Positions 39,122 through 48,878 of a stretch of DNA of 64,000 bases are shown piece by piece. This DNA comes from Lysobacter sp. Root76 (GTDB lineage Bacteria; Pseudomonadota; Gammaproteobacteria; Xanthomonadales; Xanthomonadaceae). Location: contig NZ_LMIK01000001.1 in NCBI RefSeq assembly GCF_001428685.1, positions 104,550 to 168,549 of the forward strand. Direction: 5' to 3'. The stretch's first letter is position 1. Every line of letters starts with the position of its first letter. The notes under the pieces are model-generated. The model ran no database searches, was not told the origin of the DNA, and saw nothing but the letters and a program-made list of their open reading frames with translations. The translations under genes were made by a program, and so were the position numbers.

Positions 39122-39574
39122 TCAGGCGACTTCGCCTTCGATCACGACCTTGACGGTGACTTCGACGTCCGCGTGCAGGTGCAGCAGGATGTCGTATTCG
39201 CCGGTGCGGCGCAGCGGGCCTTCGCCCATGATCACTTCCGACTTCTCGACCGGGTGGCCGTGCTTGGTCAGGGCCTCGGCGATATCGCGCGGGGTGACCG
39301 AACCGTACAGCTTGCCTTCGGTGGAAGCGTTGGCGTGGATCGTGACCGACACGTCCTCGAGCTTGGCCTTGCGGCCTTCGGCGCCGTCGAGCTGCGACTT
39401 GGCCTTGGCCTCGTACTCGGCGCGCTTGGCTTCGAACTCGGCCAGGTTGGCGGCGGTGGCCGGCACGGCCTTGCCCTGCGGGACCAGGAAGTTGCGGCCG
39501 TAGCCCGGCTTCACGTTGACCTTGTCGCCGAGGTTGCCGAGGTTGGTGACTTTCTGCAGGAGGATCAATTGCAT
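39122..39574 (-). CDS. rplI: 50S ribosomal protein bL9
   Basis: 150 residues starting [20 protein letters not shown] and [13 protein letters not shown], the invariant N-terminal domain of bL9; then the long connecting helix and the C-terminal domain ending [10 protein letters not shown]. Third gene of the rpsF-rpsR-rplI order; the gap to rpsR is unusually wide (189 bp) and holds hairpins. Confidence 0.97.
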   Translation of the reverse strand: MQLILLQKVTNLGNLGDKVNVKPGYGRNFLVPQGKAVPATAANLAEFEAKRAEYEAKAKSQLDGAEGRKAKLEDVSVTIHANASTEGKLYGSVTPRDIAEALTKHGHPVEKSEVIMGEGPLRRTGEYDILLHLHADVEVTVKVVIEGEVA

Positions 39575-39619
39575 GGGTGTGCTCCGTATTCGTTAGCGGG
39601 CCTGTAGGTCCGCAGCGAG

Positions 39620-39755
39620 GTGCGCTGTCCGAAAAGGCTTTGTGCGGGTGCGGGCCGCTGTCGCGACCCTCACCCCTGCCCTCTCGCCTTCGGACGCCTT
39701 ACGGGCGCCGCCAGCGGGAGAGGGGGACAAAGGGTTCGCCCGCGAGCGGGCGAAC
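39620..39755 (-). repeat. Hairpin-rich spacer between rpsR and rplI
   Basis: Contains a perfect stem GTTCGCCCG-CGAG-CGGGCGAAC at 39734-39755, just after rpsR, and a palindromic stretch of the form CCCTCACCCCTGCCCTCTCG ... GCGGGAGAGGG. Related CCCTCTCCC/GGAGAGAGG tracts occur near 29909 and 54630, so the latter looks like a dispersed repeat. The first hairpin may attenuate read-through into rplI. Confidence 0.6.
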
Positions 39756-39763
39756 ATCCTTAC

Positions 39764-39994
39764 TTAGGCGTTGTGGTTGTCGGTGTACGGGATCAGCGCG
39801 AGGAAACGGGCGCGCTTGACGGCCGTCGACAGCTGGCGCTGGTACTTCGACTTGGTACCGGTCACGCGGCTCGGCACGATCTTGCCGGTCTCGGTGAGGT
39901 ACTGGCGCAGGGTGTTGAGATCCTTGTAGTCGATCTCTTTCACGCCTTCGGCGGTGAACTTGCAGAACTTACGGCGGCGGAAGAACTTGGACAT
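39764..39994 (-). CDS. rpsR: 30S ribosomal protein bS18
   Basis: 76 residues, [18 protein letters not shown] and the family core [40 protein letters not shown]. It binds bS6 on the ribosome platform, and its gene follows rpsF by 26 bp; no priB lies between them. Confidence 0.97.
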   Translation of the reverse strand: MSKFFRRRKFCKFTAEGVKEIDYKDLNTLRQYLTETGKIVPSRVTGTKSKYQRQLSTAVKRARFLALIPYTDNHNA

Positions 39995-40020
39995 GGTGCG
40001 TTGCTCCTAAGAGGGTGCGA

Positions 40021-40449
40021 TCAGGCGGCTTCGGCGTTGTCTTCGGCGCTGTCGGCGGTGCCGACTGCGCTGTCGCTGTCGTCGTCACGACGACGGCGCT
40101 CGCCGCGCTCGGGCTTGTCGCCCTTCTCGTCCTTGAACTTCATGATCAGGGACTGTTCGGTATCGGCCTCGTCGCGCTTCATGACCAGGTGACGCAGCAC
40201 CGCGTCGTTGAAACGGAAGCCGTCGACCAGCTCGTTGAGCACGGTCTGGGTGACTTCGATGTTGAGCAGGACGTAGTGGGCCTTGACCAGGTTCTCGATC
40301 GGGTAAGCCAGCTGACGGCGGCCCCAATCTTCGAGACGGTGGATCTTGCCCTCGCCGGCTTCGATCAGCGACTTGTAGCGCTCGATCATGGCCGGGACCT
40401 GCTCGCTCTGGTCCGGGTGGACCAGGAATACGACTTCGTAATGACGCAT
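40021..40449 (-). CDS. rpsF: 30S ribosomal protein bS6
   Basis: 142 residues. [20 protein letters not shown] and [20 protein letters not shown] are the bS6 core; the C-terminus is a long acidic tail (DDDSDSAVG ... EDNAEAA). In E. coli such a tail receives extra glutamates from RimK. First gene of the operon; a good promoter lies at 40577-40606. Confidence 0.96.
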   Translation of the reverse strand: MRHYEVVFLVHPDQSEQVPAMIERYKSLIEAGEGKIHRLEDWGRRQLAYPIENLVKAHYVLLNIEVTQTVLNELVDGFRFNDAVLRHLVMKRDEADTEQSLIMKFKDEKGDKPERGERRRRDDDSDSAVGTADSAEDNAEAA

Positions 40450-40788
40450 CGTTGTTTCCTTGTGGGTGTCGGCCCGTCATCGGGCCGGTTCAGCCCCCCG
40501 CCACCGTGGCGAGTAGGTCGCCGGGCGCGGTAGGGCAAGGGTCCTGCGACGGCACGGGGCCGCGCGGGAGCCGGAAATTATGGCAGGGTCAAGGGCTTAG
40601 GTGCAAATCGGGGCTGGAGGACCGGACCCGGGGGGTGCTTCGGGGCTGGGGCGGTGCGGGCCGCGACCTGCGTGGGTTCCCCGGCTGGCGTGGTCGCGGC
40701 TTACGCCGCTCCTACCCCACGGCCCGGCGATCGGAGCCGGGCACCCTGCCCCGGGACCGCCCGTTCAGGCGGCCCCGGGACACGGGGC
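40450..40788. other. Intergenic region with rpsF promoter and a REP element
   Basis: About 340 bases with no gene. The right-hand part is the 3' end of the RND operon; the REP core is at 40694-40718. The rpsF promoter lies in the middle. Confidence 0.7.
40577..40606 (-). promoter_or_regulatory. Candidate sigma-70 promoter of rpsF operon
   Basis: On the minus strand TTGCAC (40606-40601), an 18-base spacer and CATAAT (40582-40577), leaving a leader of about 120 bases before rpsF, long enough for a ribosomal-protein feedback site binding bS6:bS18. Confidence 0.6.
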
Positions 40789-43700
40789 TCATTCGACGTG
40801 CAGGGCCGCGACGGCTGCGCCCGGCAGCGCCGGCTCGACCGATTTGCCGCGGGCCCGGCGCAGGGTCCGGGCGCTGCCGTTGCGCAGGTCGTCGAGGATC
40901 GCGTAGATCGTCGGCAGGAACAGCAGGCTGACCAGGGTCGAGAACGCCAGGCCGCCGGCGATGGCGCGCGCCATCGGGTAGTAGGCCGGCATGTCGTTGC
41001 CGCCGCTGGTCGACAGCGCGATCGGCACCATCGCCAGGATCGCCGTGCCCATGGTCATCAGGATCGGACGCAGGCGTTCGCGGCTACCCTCGACCAGCGC
41101 TTCGGTGCGCGACAAGCCGCGCCGGCGCAGGTTGTTGATGTGCTCGATCATGACGATGCCGTTGTTCACCACCACGCCCATCAGCACCAGGATGCCGATG
41201 AAGGACATGATCCCGAACGTGGTCCCGGTGATCCAGAACAGCCAGAACACGCCGAACACCGAGAACAGCACGCCGCTCATGATCGCCGCCGGGAACAGCA
41301 GCGACTCGAACACCGCCGCCATCACCACGTAGATCATGATCAGGGCCAGGGCCAGATTGAACAGCATCTGGCCCATCGCGTCGTCCTCGTCCTCGAACGC
41401 GCCGCCTTCGAAGGAGTAGCTGTAGCCGGCCGGGAACGAGACCGCCTTCAGGGTGTCCTCCATCGCCTTGCGCGCTTCCGGCACGGTGGCCTTGTCGGCC
41501 AGGTTGGCCTGGATCGTCAGCGTGGTCTGGCGGTTGGCGCGGCGGATCTCGGTCGCGGCCGGACGCACGCTGACGTCGACCATGCTCAGCAGCGGCACGG
41601 TACGGCCGTCGGGGGCGCGCACGGTGAACGAGGCGATGTCCTCGACGCCGTAGTTCTCGGCGCCGGCGAAACGCACCCACACCGGCACTTCGGTCTCGCC
41701 GCGGCGGAACTCGCGCAGCGGTGCGCCGCGCAGGGCCAGGCCGACGAAGCGCGAGACTTCCTGTGCGCTGAACCCGAACGACGCCGCGCGCTCGCGGTCG
41801 ACCCGCACCGCCAGCTCGCTGTTCTGGTCGCCGGCGTCGACGCGCACGTCGCGCAGTTCCTTGCGCTTGGCCAGGATCGGAACGATGTCCTTGGCGACCT
41901 CGGCCAGCGTCTGGGTCGAGTCGCCGACCAGTTGCACCTGCACGTTCTTGCCCGGCTGGCCGCCACCGCCGCCCGGCCCGCCCTGGTCGCCGATGCCGAT
42001 GTCGGCACGGGCCGATTTCGGCAGCGCCTTGCTGAGCGCGTCGACCAGCGGTTTGGTCTGGCTGATTTCCTTGGTGTCGAAGGTGACGCGGGTGCCGGCG
42101 CCGCCGCTCTCGCTGTAATACGAGTAGACCTGGGTGATGTGGAATTTCTTGCGGTTGGCGTCCAGGAAGTTCTCGATCCGCAGCACTTCGTCCGACATCT
42201 GCTCCTTGGTGTAGCTGCCCTTCCATTGATAGAAGACGTTGACTTCGCCGCCTTCGTCGCCGCCGAACATGTCGAACTTGGTGTGGGTCGCCGGGAACAC
42301 GCTGACCGCGATGATCAGCACGATGCCCAGCACGCTCCAGCCGCGGTGGGCCAGGGTCCAGCGCAGAAAACGGGCGTAGCGCGTCTGCAGGCGCGGGATC
42401 AGGCCGCGCGTGTTATTGACCGTGGGCGGGGTCTTCAGGCGCGCCGAGATCATCGGGATCAGGCTGACCGCGACCAGCCATGAGGCCAGCAGCGAGACCG
42501 AGATCGTGATCGCGATCTGGGCCATGTAGATGCTGAGGAAGTTGCGATCGCCGAACAGGTTGGGCAGGAACACGATGCAGTGGCACAGGGTGCCCGCCGA
42601 CAGCGCGATGGCGACGTGGCGGGTGCCCAGGATCGAGGCCAGGCGCGGCTGCTCGGGCATCTTCTCGCGTTCCTGATAGATGCTCTCCACCACCACCACG
42701 GCGTTGTCGACCAGCATGCCGACCGCCAGCAGCAGCCCCATCATCGACAGGATGTTGAGGGTGACCCCGGCGAAGTACATGAAACCCAGGGTCATCACGA
42801 AGCAGATCGGAATCGCCAGGGTCACCATCAGCGTCGAGGGCCAGTGGCGCAGGAAGAAGAACAGCACCGCGATCGACAGCAGCAGGCCGATGCCGCCGGC
42901 CTCGGCCAGGTCGAGCAGCGAGCTGGTGACGTTCTCGCCCTGGTTCTCGATGATCTTGACCTGCACGCCGCGCAGCGAGGGCTCCTTGCGGATCTCCTCG
43001 ACCTCCTGCAGCGCCAGCCGCGAGACCTCGACCAGGTTGGCGTTGCGCTCCTTGAAGATGTCCAGGCCGACCGCGGGACGGCCGTCGAGGCGGCGGCCGT
43101 AGTCCATGCGCGCCGGCTTCATGCGCACATCGGCGATATCGCCCAGACGGGTGCCGTTGCCGCCGATCACCAGATCGCGCAGCTGCTGCAGGTCGGTCAC
43201 CTCGCCCACCGGCTGCACGCGCAGGCGCTGGCCGCCGTCGTCGATCTGCCCGGCCGAGACCGAGAAGTTCACCGCCTGCAGGCGCGTGGTCAGATCGTTG
43301 AGGCTGAGGTTGTGGGCGGTCAGGCGGTCGGGCTGGATCGCGATCTCGACTTCGTTCGGCGGCGCGCCGGAGACCTCGACCCGGGCCACGCCGGGCAGAC
43401 GCTCGATGCGGCGCTTGAACTCGCGGTCGATCAGGTCGTAGGCGCCGGTGAGGTCGGTTTCGCCGGCCAGGCGCACCTTCAGCACCGGCTGATCGGTGGT
43501 CGAGAACTTGAGCACGAAGTAGCGCTGCAGGTCCTCGGGCAGATCGGCGCGGATCGCGTCGATGCGCTCGCGCGCCTCGGACGCGGCGATCGCCACATCG
43601 CGGTCCCAGTTCGAGAACTGGATGAAGAGGTTGGCGCCGTCCGCGCGCGCACTGGCATCCATGCGCTTGATGCCGGTCATGGTCGACAAGGACTCTTCGA

Positions 43701-43899
43701 CCGGACGCAGCACGGTGCGCTCGACCTCTTCCGGGGTCGAGCCGGTGTACGGCATCTGCACGAAGATGAAGGGCGGCGAGACCTCGGGGAACGCTTCCAA
43801 GGGCAGCCTGATCGCAGCGATCAGGCCGACCACGAACAGCGACACGAACAGCATCACCGCAGTGACGGGTCGCTTGATGCTGAGCTCGGCGATGCTCAT
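40789..43899 (-). CDS. RND efflux permease, second subunit (relay-variant)
   Basis: 1036 residues with the 12-helix HAE1-RND plan (opening MSIAELSIKRPVTAVMLF). In TM4 the AcrB D407-D408 pair reads VDN (LLLAVGMLVDNAVVVVESI), and in TM10 the AcrB K940 position reads VVVNNGIVMIEH, an Asn. The proton-relay set is thus altered, whereas the partner permease upstream keeps D-D and K. Variants with Asn at these places exist in other RND groups, so it may still function. It starts 10 bp after the first permease and shares its adaptor, which suggests a mixed trimer such as MdtBC or TriBC. Confidence 0.9.
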   Translation of the reverse strand: MSIAELSIKRPVTAVMLFVSLFVVGLIAAIRLPLEAFPEVSPPFIFVQMPYTGSTPEEVERTVLRPVEESLSTMTGIKRMDASARADGANLFIQFSNWDRDVAIAASEARERIDAIRADLPEDLQRYFVLKFSTTDQPVLKVRLAGETDLTGAYDLIDREFKRRIERLPGVARVEVSGAPPNEVEIAIQPDRLTAHNLSLNDLTTRLQAVNFSVSAGQIDDGGQRLRVQPVGEVTDLQQLRDLVIGGNGTRLGDIADVRMKPARMDYGRRLDGRPAVGLDIFKERNANLVEVSRLALQEVEEIRKEPSLRGVQVKIIENQGENVTSSLLDLAEAGGIGLLLSIAVLFFFLRHWPSTLMVTLAIPICFVMTLGFMYFAGVTLNILSMMGLLLAVGMLVDNAVVVVESIYQEREKMPEQPRLASILGTRHVAIALSAGTLCHCIVFLPNLFGDRNFLSIYMAQIAITISVSLLASWLVAVSLIPMISARLKTPPTVNNTRGLIPRLQTRYARFLRWTLAHRGWSVLGIVLIIAVSVFPATHTKFDMFGGDEGGEVNVFYQWKGSYTKEQMSDEVLRIENFLDANRKKFHITQVYSYYSESGGAGTRVTFDTKEISQTKPLVDALSKALPKSARADIGIGDQGGPGGGGGQPGKNVQVQLVGDSTQTLAEVAKDIVPILAKRKELRDVRVDAGDQNSELAVRVDRERAASFGFSAQEVSRFVGLALRGAPLREFRRGETEVPVWVRFAGAENYGVEDIASFTVRAPDGRTVPLLSMVDVSVRPAATEIRRANRQTTLTIQANLADKATVPEARKAMEDTLKAVSFPAGYSYSFEGGAFEDEDDAMGQMLFNLALALIMIYVVMAAVFESLLFPAAIMSGVLFSVFGVFWLFWITGTTFGIMSFIGILVLMGVVVNNGIVMIEHINNLRRRGLSRTEALVEGSRERLRPILMTMGTAILAMVPIALSTSGGNDMPAYYPMARAIAGGLAFSTLVSLLFLPTIYAILDDLRNGSARTLRRARGKSVEPALPGAAVAALHVE

Positions 43900-43909
43900 C
43901 GGGCGCTCC

Positions 43910-46900
43910 TCAAGCCTGGCCCGGAGCGGGCGGATCGACCAGCGGGGCCTGCTCGTCCTCGATCAGCTCGGCCGCGGCGCGTTCCTCGCGGCGGGTACGG
44001 CGCGCGCGTTCGCGGTAGTACTCGTCGGAGCGGCGGTCGAGCAGGTCGTACACCACCGGGATCACCACCAGGGTCAGCAGCGTCGACACCAGCAGGCCGC
44101 CGATCACCGTGATCGCCATCGGCGAGCGCACTTCGGCGCCCTGACCCACCGCCACCGCCAGCGGCAGGAAGCCGAACAGGGTGCACAGCGTGGTCATGAT
44201 GATCGGACGCAGGCGCGAACGCGCGCCTTCGATCAGCGCCTCGCGCTTGGACACGCCCTGCTCGCGCAGCTGGTTGACCTTGTCGATCAGGATGATGGCG
44301 TTCTTCACCACCAGGCCGACCAGCAGGATCAATCCGATGAACACCACCACCGACACCGGCGAGTTGGTGAGCAGCAGCGCCAGCACCGCGCCGACCAGGG
44401 CCAGCGGGATGGTGAACAGGATCACGAACGGGTGCAGCAGCGACTCGAACTGCGAGGCCATCACCAGATAGACCAGGAAGATCGCCAGGCCGAACGCGAA
44501 CAGCAGCGAGTTGATCGATTGCTGCAGTTCCTCGCCCTGGCCGCCGATGTGCATGCGCACGTCCGGCAGCGGATTGTCGGCGACCATCTTCTGCACCTCG
44601 GCCACGGCGCCGCCGAGGTCGATGTCGCGCAGGTTGGCCGAGACGATCGCCACCCGCACCTGGTCGGCGCGGTGGATTTCGCTGGGACCGGTGGTGGAGA
44701 TCACGTCGGCGACCGAGTCCAGGGTCACCGGGCGGTTGCTGCCCGGGTTGACGATCAGGCGGCGGATGCTCTCGACCGAGGCGCGATCGGATTCGCGCGC
44801 CCGCACCAGCACGTCGATCTTGCGATCGCGGAAGCTGTAGCGGGTGGCGACGTCGCCGCGCACCTTCTTGACCACCACGTCGGCGATCTGGCGCGTGGTC
44901 AGGCCGAGCGCACCGGCGCGTTCCTGGTCGAAACGGATCTGGATCTCCGGGAAGCCCTGCTCCACCGTCGACTTGACGTCGGCGTAGTGCGAATTGGCGC
45001 GCAGCATCGCCGCCACACGCTGGCCGGCGTGCTGGATGGTCTCCACGTCCTGCCCGCGCAGCTCGATTTCCAGCGGGGTCGAGAACGAGAACAGTTCCGG
45101 ACGGCTGAAGTCGACCTGGGCGCTGGGATGGGCGCGCATGGTCTGGCGCAGGCGCTCGGTCTCGGCGGCTTCGATCTCCTTGCTGCCGCCGTCGGCCATG
45201 ACGATGCTGAGCTTGCCGATGTTCTCGCCGCTCTCGGTCGGATTGGCATCCAGGCGCGTGCCGCTGCCGCTGACGCCGAACAGGGCGCCGACGCCCGGGT
45301 CCTTGGCGTGCTTTTGCTGCAGTTCGCGCACCAGGGCGTCGGTCTCGCGCAGCGGCGTGCCCGGGGGCAGCTTGACCGTCATTTCGAAGCGGTCCTGGGC
45401 CAGTTGCGGGATCAGGTCGGCGCCGAGCATCGGCACCGCCAGCAGGGTCAGCGCGAACGCCGCCGCGGCCGAACCCAGCACCAGCCACGGCCGGCGCATC
45501 GCGCTGGGCAGCAGGCGCAGGTAGCCGGCCTCGGCGCGGCTGTAGGGCCACATCGCGATGTCGCTGGCCTTGCGCATGATCGGGCCGACCACGGCGACCA
45601 GGCCGCGCCACAGCCGCACGAAGAACCAGGCGATGCCGAAGAACGCACCGCGGCCGGCCACGCCGATGCCGTGGCTGGTGGCGGCCAGCGGCTTCTGCAG
45701 CTTGGAGTCCGGCTGCCAGCGCGGATGCGGCGGCTCTTCCGGGAACGCCATCGGCGTACGGTCCTTGAGCGCGCTCAGCATCGGGATCAGGGTCATCGAC
45801 ACGAGCAGCGAGATGCCGATCGCCAAGGCCACGGTCAGGGCCTGATCGCGGAACAGCTGTCCGGCGATGCCTTCGACGAACACCAGCGGCAGGAACACCG
45901 CGATGGTGGTCAGGGTCGAGGCGACCACGGCCATGCTGACTTCGCGGGTGCCGGCGACCGCCGCCTGGAGTATGCCCAGCCCGCGTTCGCGGGCCTTGGC
46001 GATGCTTTCCAGCACCACGATCGAGTCGTCCACCACCAGGCCGGTGGCCAGCGCCAGGCCGCCCAGCGACATCACGTTGAGGCTCAGCCCCAGGCGGTCC
46101 ATGAAGAAGAAGGTGGTGATGATCGAGACCGGCAGCGACAGGCCGACCACGAAGGTGCTCCAGCCGTCGCGCAGGAACAGGAAGATGATCAGGATCGCCA
46201 GGAACGCGCCGATCACGCCGTCCTTCTTCACTTCGGAGATGGAGTGGCGGATGAACTGCGATTGGTCGTCGATGGTGGTCAGTTCGACGTCCGGCGGAAT
46301 CTGCGCCTTGATCTGCTCCAGGCGGGCCTGGATCGCATCGGCGGTGGCGACGGTGTTGGCGTCGCCTTCCTTATAGATGGCCAGTTCGACCGCTTCCTTG
46401 CCGGCCATGCGGATGATCGCCTCGCGCTCTTTGAAGCCCTGGCGCACGTCGGCGATGTCCTTCAGGCGCACCGGCATGCCGCCGGCGACCGTGCTGCCGC
46501 CGCCGGAGTTGGCGCTCTGCACCGAGGCCGCCGCGGCCATCGCCGCCGCGTCGCCGCTGGAGGCCGCGATCGCCGCCATCTGCGCCGCCGCGTTGGCGGC
46601 CGCGTTGTCGCCGCCGCTCTGGGTGGTGACCAGCATTTCGCGGATTTCGGGCACGCTGGCGAACTGGTTGACCGTGCGCACCAGGTAGCGCTGCGAACCT
46701 TCTTCCAGGCGGCCGCCGGAGATGTTGATGTTCTCCTGCTGCAGGCGCTGGATCACGGTGTCGATCGGCAGGTTCAGCTGGGCGAGCTTCTGCTGGTCGA
46801 TGTCGACCTGGATCTCGTCTTCCAGACCGCCGCCGACCTTGACCGCGGCGACGCCTTCGACCGGCTCCAGCTTCTTCTTGAGGTCGTCGTCGGCATAGCG

Positions 46901-47413
46901 GCGCAGCGTGGTGAGCTGGCGCACCGAATCGCCGTCGGTCTTGGCCGACAGGGCCAGGCGCAGAATCGGCTCGGTCGAGGGATTGAAGCGCAGCAGCACC
47001 GGGGCCTTGGCCTCCAGCGGCAGTTGCAGCACTTCCATCTTGTCGCGCACCTCCAGGCTGGCCTGGTCCATGTCGGTGCCCCAGGCGAACTCGAGCACGA
47101 CGTCGCTCTGGCCGGTGCGCGAGACCGACTTCAGCTTGCGCAGGCCCTTGACCACGCCGACGGCCTCTTCGACCGGCTCGGAGATCAGGGTCTCGATTTC
47201 CGACGGCGCCGCACCGGTGTACTCGGTGCGCACGGTCAGGGTGGGATAGCTCAGGTCGGGCAGCAGGTTGACCTTGAGGTCGCGCAGCGCGATGAAGCCG
47301 AACAGGATGAAGGTGATGGTCACCATCGCCACCGTGACCCGGCGGCGCGTGGAGAATTCGACCAGATTGAAAGAACCGCCCTCGTGGGCGTGGGTCTTGG
47401 GAGGCGGGGTCAC
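43910..47413 (-). CDS. RND efflux permease, first subunit (long form)
   Basis: 1167 residues, over 100 longer than usual. The canonical relay residues are present: VVDDSIVVLESI in TM4 and GLVVKNAIILIDKVNQL in TM10. Extra length comes from an Ala/Ser/Gly-rich insert in the porter domain (about residues 268-315, MAAIAASSGDAAAMAAAASV) and an enlarged cytoplasmic loop after TM6 with a Pro/Trp-rich part and an added hydrophobic helix (GIAWFFVRLWRGLVAVVG). It sits 16 bp after the adaptor gene. Drug or solvent substrates cannot be read from sequence; no TolC-type gene is adjacent. Confidence 0.92.
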   Translation of the reverse strand: MTPPPKTHAHEGGSFNLVEFSTRRRVTVAMVTITFILFGFIALRDLKVNLLPDLSYPTLTVRTEYTGAAPSEIETLISEPVEEAVGVVKGLRKLKSVSRTGQSDVVLEFAWGTDMDQASLEVRDKMEVLQLPLEAKAPVLLRFNPSTEPILRLALSAKTDGDSVRQLTTLRRYADDDLKKKLEPVEGVAAVKVGGGLEDEIQVDIDQQKLAQLNLPIDTVIQRLQQENINISGGRLEEGSQRYLVRTVNQFASVPEIREMLVTTQSGGDNAAANAAAQMAAIAASSGDAAAMAAAASVQSANSGGGSTVAGGMPVRLKDIADVRQGFKEREAIIRMAGKEAVELAIYKEGDANTVATADAIQARLEQIKAQIPPDVELTTIDDQSQFIRHSISEVKKDGVIGAFLAILIIFLFLRDGWSTFVVGLSLPVSIITTFFFMDRLGLSLNVMSLGGLALATGLVVDDSIVVLESIAKARERGLGILQAAVAGTREVSMAVVASTLTTIAVFLPLVFVEGIAGQLFRDQALTVALAIGISLLVSMTLIPMLSALKDRTPMAFPEEPPHPRWQPDSKLQKPLAATSHGIGVAGRGAFFGIAWFFVRLWRGLVAVVGPIMRKASDIAMWPYSRAEAGYLRLLPSAMRRPWLVLGSAAAAFALTLLAVPMLGADLIPQLAQDRFEMTVKLPPGTPLRETDALVRELQQKHAKDPGVGALFGVSGSGTRLDANPTESGENIGKLSIVMADGGSKEIEAAETERLRQTMRAHPSAQVDFSRPELFSFSTPLEIELRGQDVETIQHAGQRVAAMLRANSHYADVKSTVEQGFPEIQIRFDQERAGALGLTTRQIADVVVKKVRGDVATRYSFRDRKIDVLVRARESDRASVESIRRLIVNPGSNRPVTLDSVADVISTTGPSEIHRADQVRVAIVSANLRDIDLGGAVAEVQKMVADNPLPDVRMHIGGQGEELQQSINSLLFAFGLAIFLVYLVMASQFESLLHPFVILFTIPLALVGAVLALLLTNSPVSVVVFIGLILLVGLVVKNAIILIDKVNQLREQGVSKREALIEGARSRLRPIIMTTLCTLFGFLPLAVAVGQGAEVRSPMAITVIGGLLVSTLLTLVVIPVVYDLLDRRSDEYYRERARRTRREERAAAELIEDEQAPLVDPPAPGQA

Positions 47414-47429
47414 GATGGGGTCTCCGCCC

Positions 47430-48560
47430 TTACTGCTTCGGCTTGTCGGACTTTTCGGCGGCCGCGACCTGCTTGGGCGCGTTCTTGCCGATCAGCTGCA
47501 CCACGGTGCCGTCGCGCAGCGCGGTCTTGCCCGCGATCACGACCTGGTCGCCCTGCTTGATGCCGGCGCGGACCTCGGCCCATTCGCCGTCGAGGTAACC
47601 CAGCTTGACCGGCACACGGGCGGCCTTGGCGTTGCGGATCACGAACACCGCCGGGTCGCCCTCGCCTTCGAGCAAGGCGATGCGCGGCACCACCAGCGCG
47701 TCGGCGCGGTTGTCGTAGTCGATGCGGATGCGGCCGAACATGCCCGGCTGCAGCGTCTCGCCGCCGGCGAAGGCGCAGACCACGCGGAAGGTGCCGCTGC
47801 CGGAATCCACCACCGGCGCGACGCGATCGACCGTGCCCTGGAACACCTTGCCCGGCAGCGCGTCGACCGCCAGCTGCACCGGCAGGCCGGCCTTGAGCGT
47901 GGCCAGCTCGCGCTCGGGCACGTTGAGCGTGGCTTCCAGGCGCGAGGTGTCGACGATGCGGAAGATCGGGGTGTTGATCTGGACGAAGTTGCCGGTCTTG
48001 ATCGAACGCGAGGCGATCACGCCGGAAATTGGCGCCTGCACGTTGGCGTAGGAGAGTTCCAGGTTGGCCAGGCGGTTGGCGGCGCGCGCGTTCTCGAGGT
48101 CGTAGCGCAGCTGGTCGTTGTCGTTGGCGCTGAGCAGCCGCTGTTCGGCCAGCTGCTTGGAACGGGCGAAGTTGGCCTCGAGCTTGCGCATCTGGGCCGA
48201 GGTCTGAGCCACCTGCAGCTCCGAGCGCGCCGAATCCAGGCGCACCAGGGTCTGGCCGGCGCGCACGACCTGGCCTTCCTCGGCCATCACGTTCAGGGCC
48301 ACGCCCGAGGTTTTGGCGACCACCTGGGACTCGCCCCGGGGTTCCAGGGGCGCGGTGCCGGTGTAGCTGGCGGAAATCGCCCGCCGCGAGGCCTGGGCGA
48401 CCTCGACCGGGACGGCGTCCGGCGCCTTCTCGCCGGCCTTGGCCTGCGCCTCGCCGGCCCCGCCACCGCCCTTGCAGGCCGTCAGGGCCAGGGCGCAGGA
48501 CAGCGCGAGGAGAGCGACACGGGCGACCCCGGCCTTACGGAATGTGGTGTTTTGACGCAT
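47430..48560 (-). CDS. RND periplasmic adaptor (membrane fusion lipoprotein)
   Basis: 376 residues. The lipobox LTA-C gives a lipid anchor; then the usual adaptor order: lipoyl half (PRGESQVVAKTSGVALNVMA), alpha-hairpin (QTSAQMRKLEANFARSKQLA), lipoyl half, beta-barrel (VAPVVDSGSGTFRVVCAF) and membrane-proximal domain. It links the permeases to an outer membrane channel encoded elsewhere. First gene of the operon. Confidence 0.93.
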   Translation of the reverse strand: MRQNTTFRKAGVARVALLALSCALALTACKGGGGAGEAQAKAGEKAPDAVPVEVAQASRRAISASYTGTAPLEPRGESQVVAKTSGVALNVMAEEGQVVRAGQTLVRLDSARSELQVAQTSAQMRKLEANFARSKQLAEQRLLSANDNDQLRYDLENARAANRLANLELSYANVQAPISGVIASRSIKTGNFVQINTPIFRIVDTSRLEATLNVPERELATLKAGLPVQLAVDALPGKVFQGTVDRVAPVVDSGSGTFRVVCAFAGGETLQPGMFGRIRIDYDNRADALVVPRIALLEGEGDPAVFVIRNAKAARVPVKLGYLDGEWAEVRAGIKQGDQVVIAGKTALRDGTVVQLIGKNAPKQVAAAEKSDKPKQ

Positions 48561-48878
48561 TTCAGACGACCCCGATGGCTGAACTTGCTAGCTGGAACCG
48601 GCGCTTGTGCCGGTGTTGTATATAGGTATATCACCCACCTCCGAAAACGCATCCGCCGAAGGTCATGGTGACTGCCGCCATGCTCTCCGCACCGCCGGCC
48701 ACACCTCCGGTCAACGTGCGGCGCGCTAACGATCGGCACACCTCACATATGCGATGCGTCCAGGGACGACTTCGTTGCATCCGCATCGCGGGCTATACTT
48801 GCGGACTTATGCGCGGTCATGACCGTGCACAGCCAGCTACAACTCTTTCGCTAGCCATTCGAGATTGCGGATTACGAC
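48561..48878. other. Divergent promoter region, RND operon and cytochrome genes
   Basis: 318 bases without a gene. At 48617-48640, TATATAGGTATAT forms an inverted ATATA/TATAT around a 2-base centre, placed upstream of the adaptor gene, as for a TetR- or MarR-type operator. Next to it (about 48596-48616) is a GAACCGGCGCTTGTGCCGGT stem. On the plus side, TATACT at 48794-48799 is a good -10 for the cytochrome pair. No regulator gene is adjacent. Confidence 0.6.

Noticed and set aside
43562-47560. 1332-codon open frame on the plus strand
   Set aside because: Shadow of the first RND permease; dominated by His/Arg/Gln/Ala runs.
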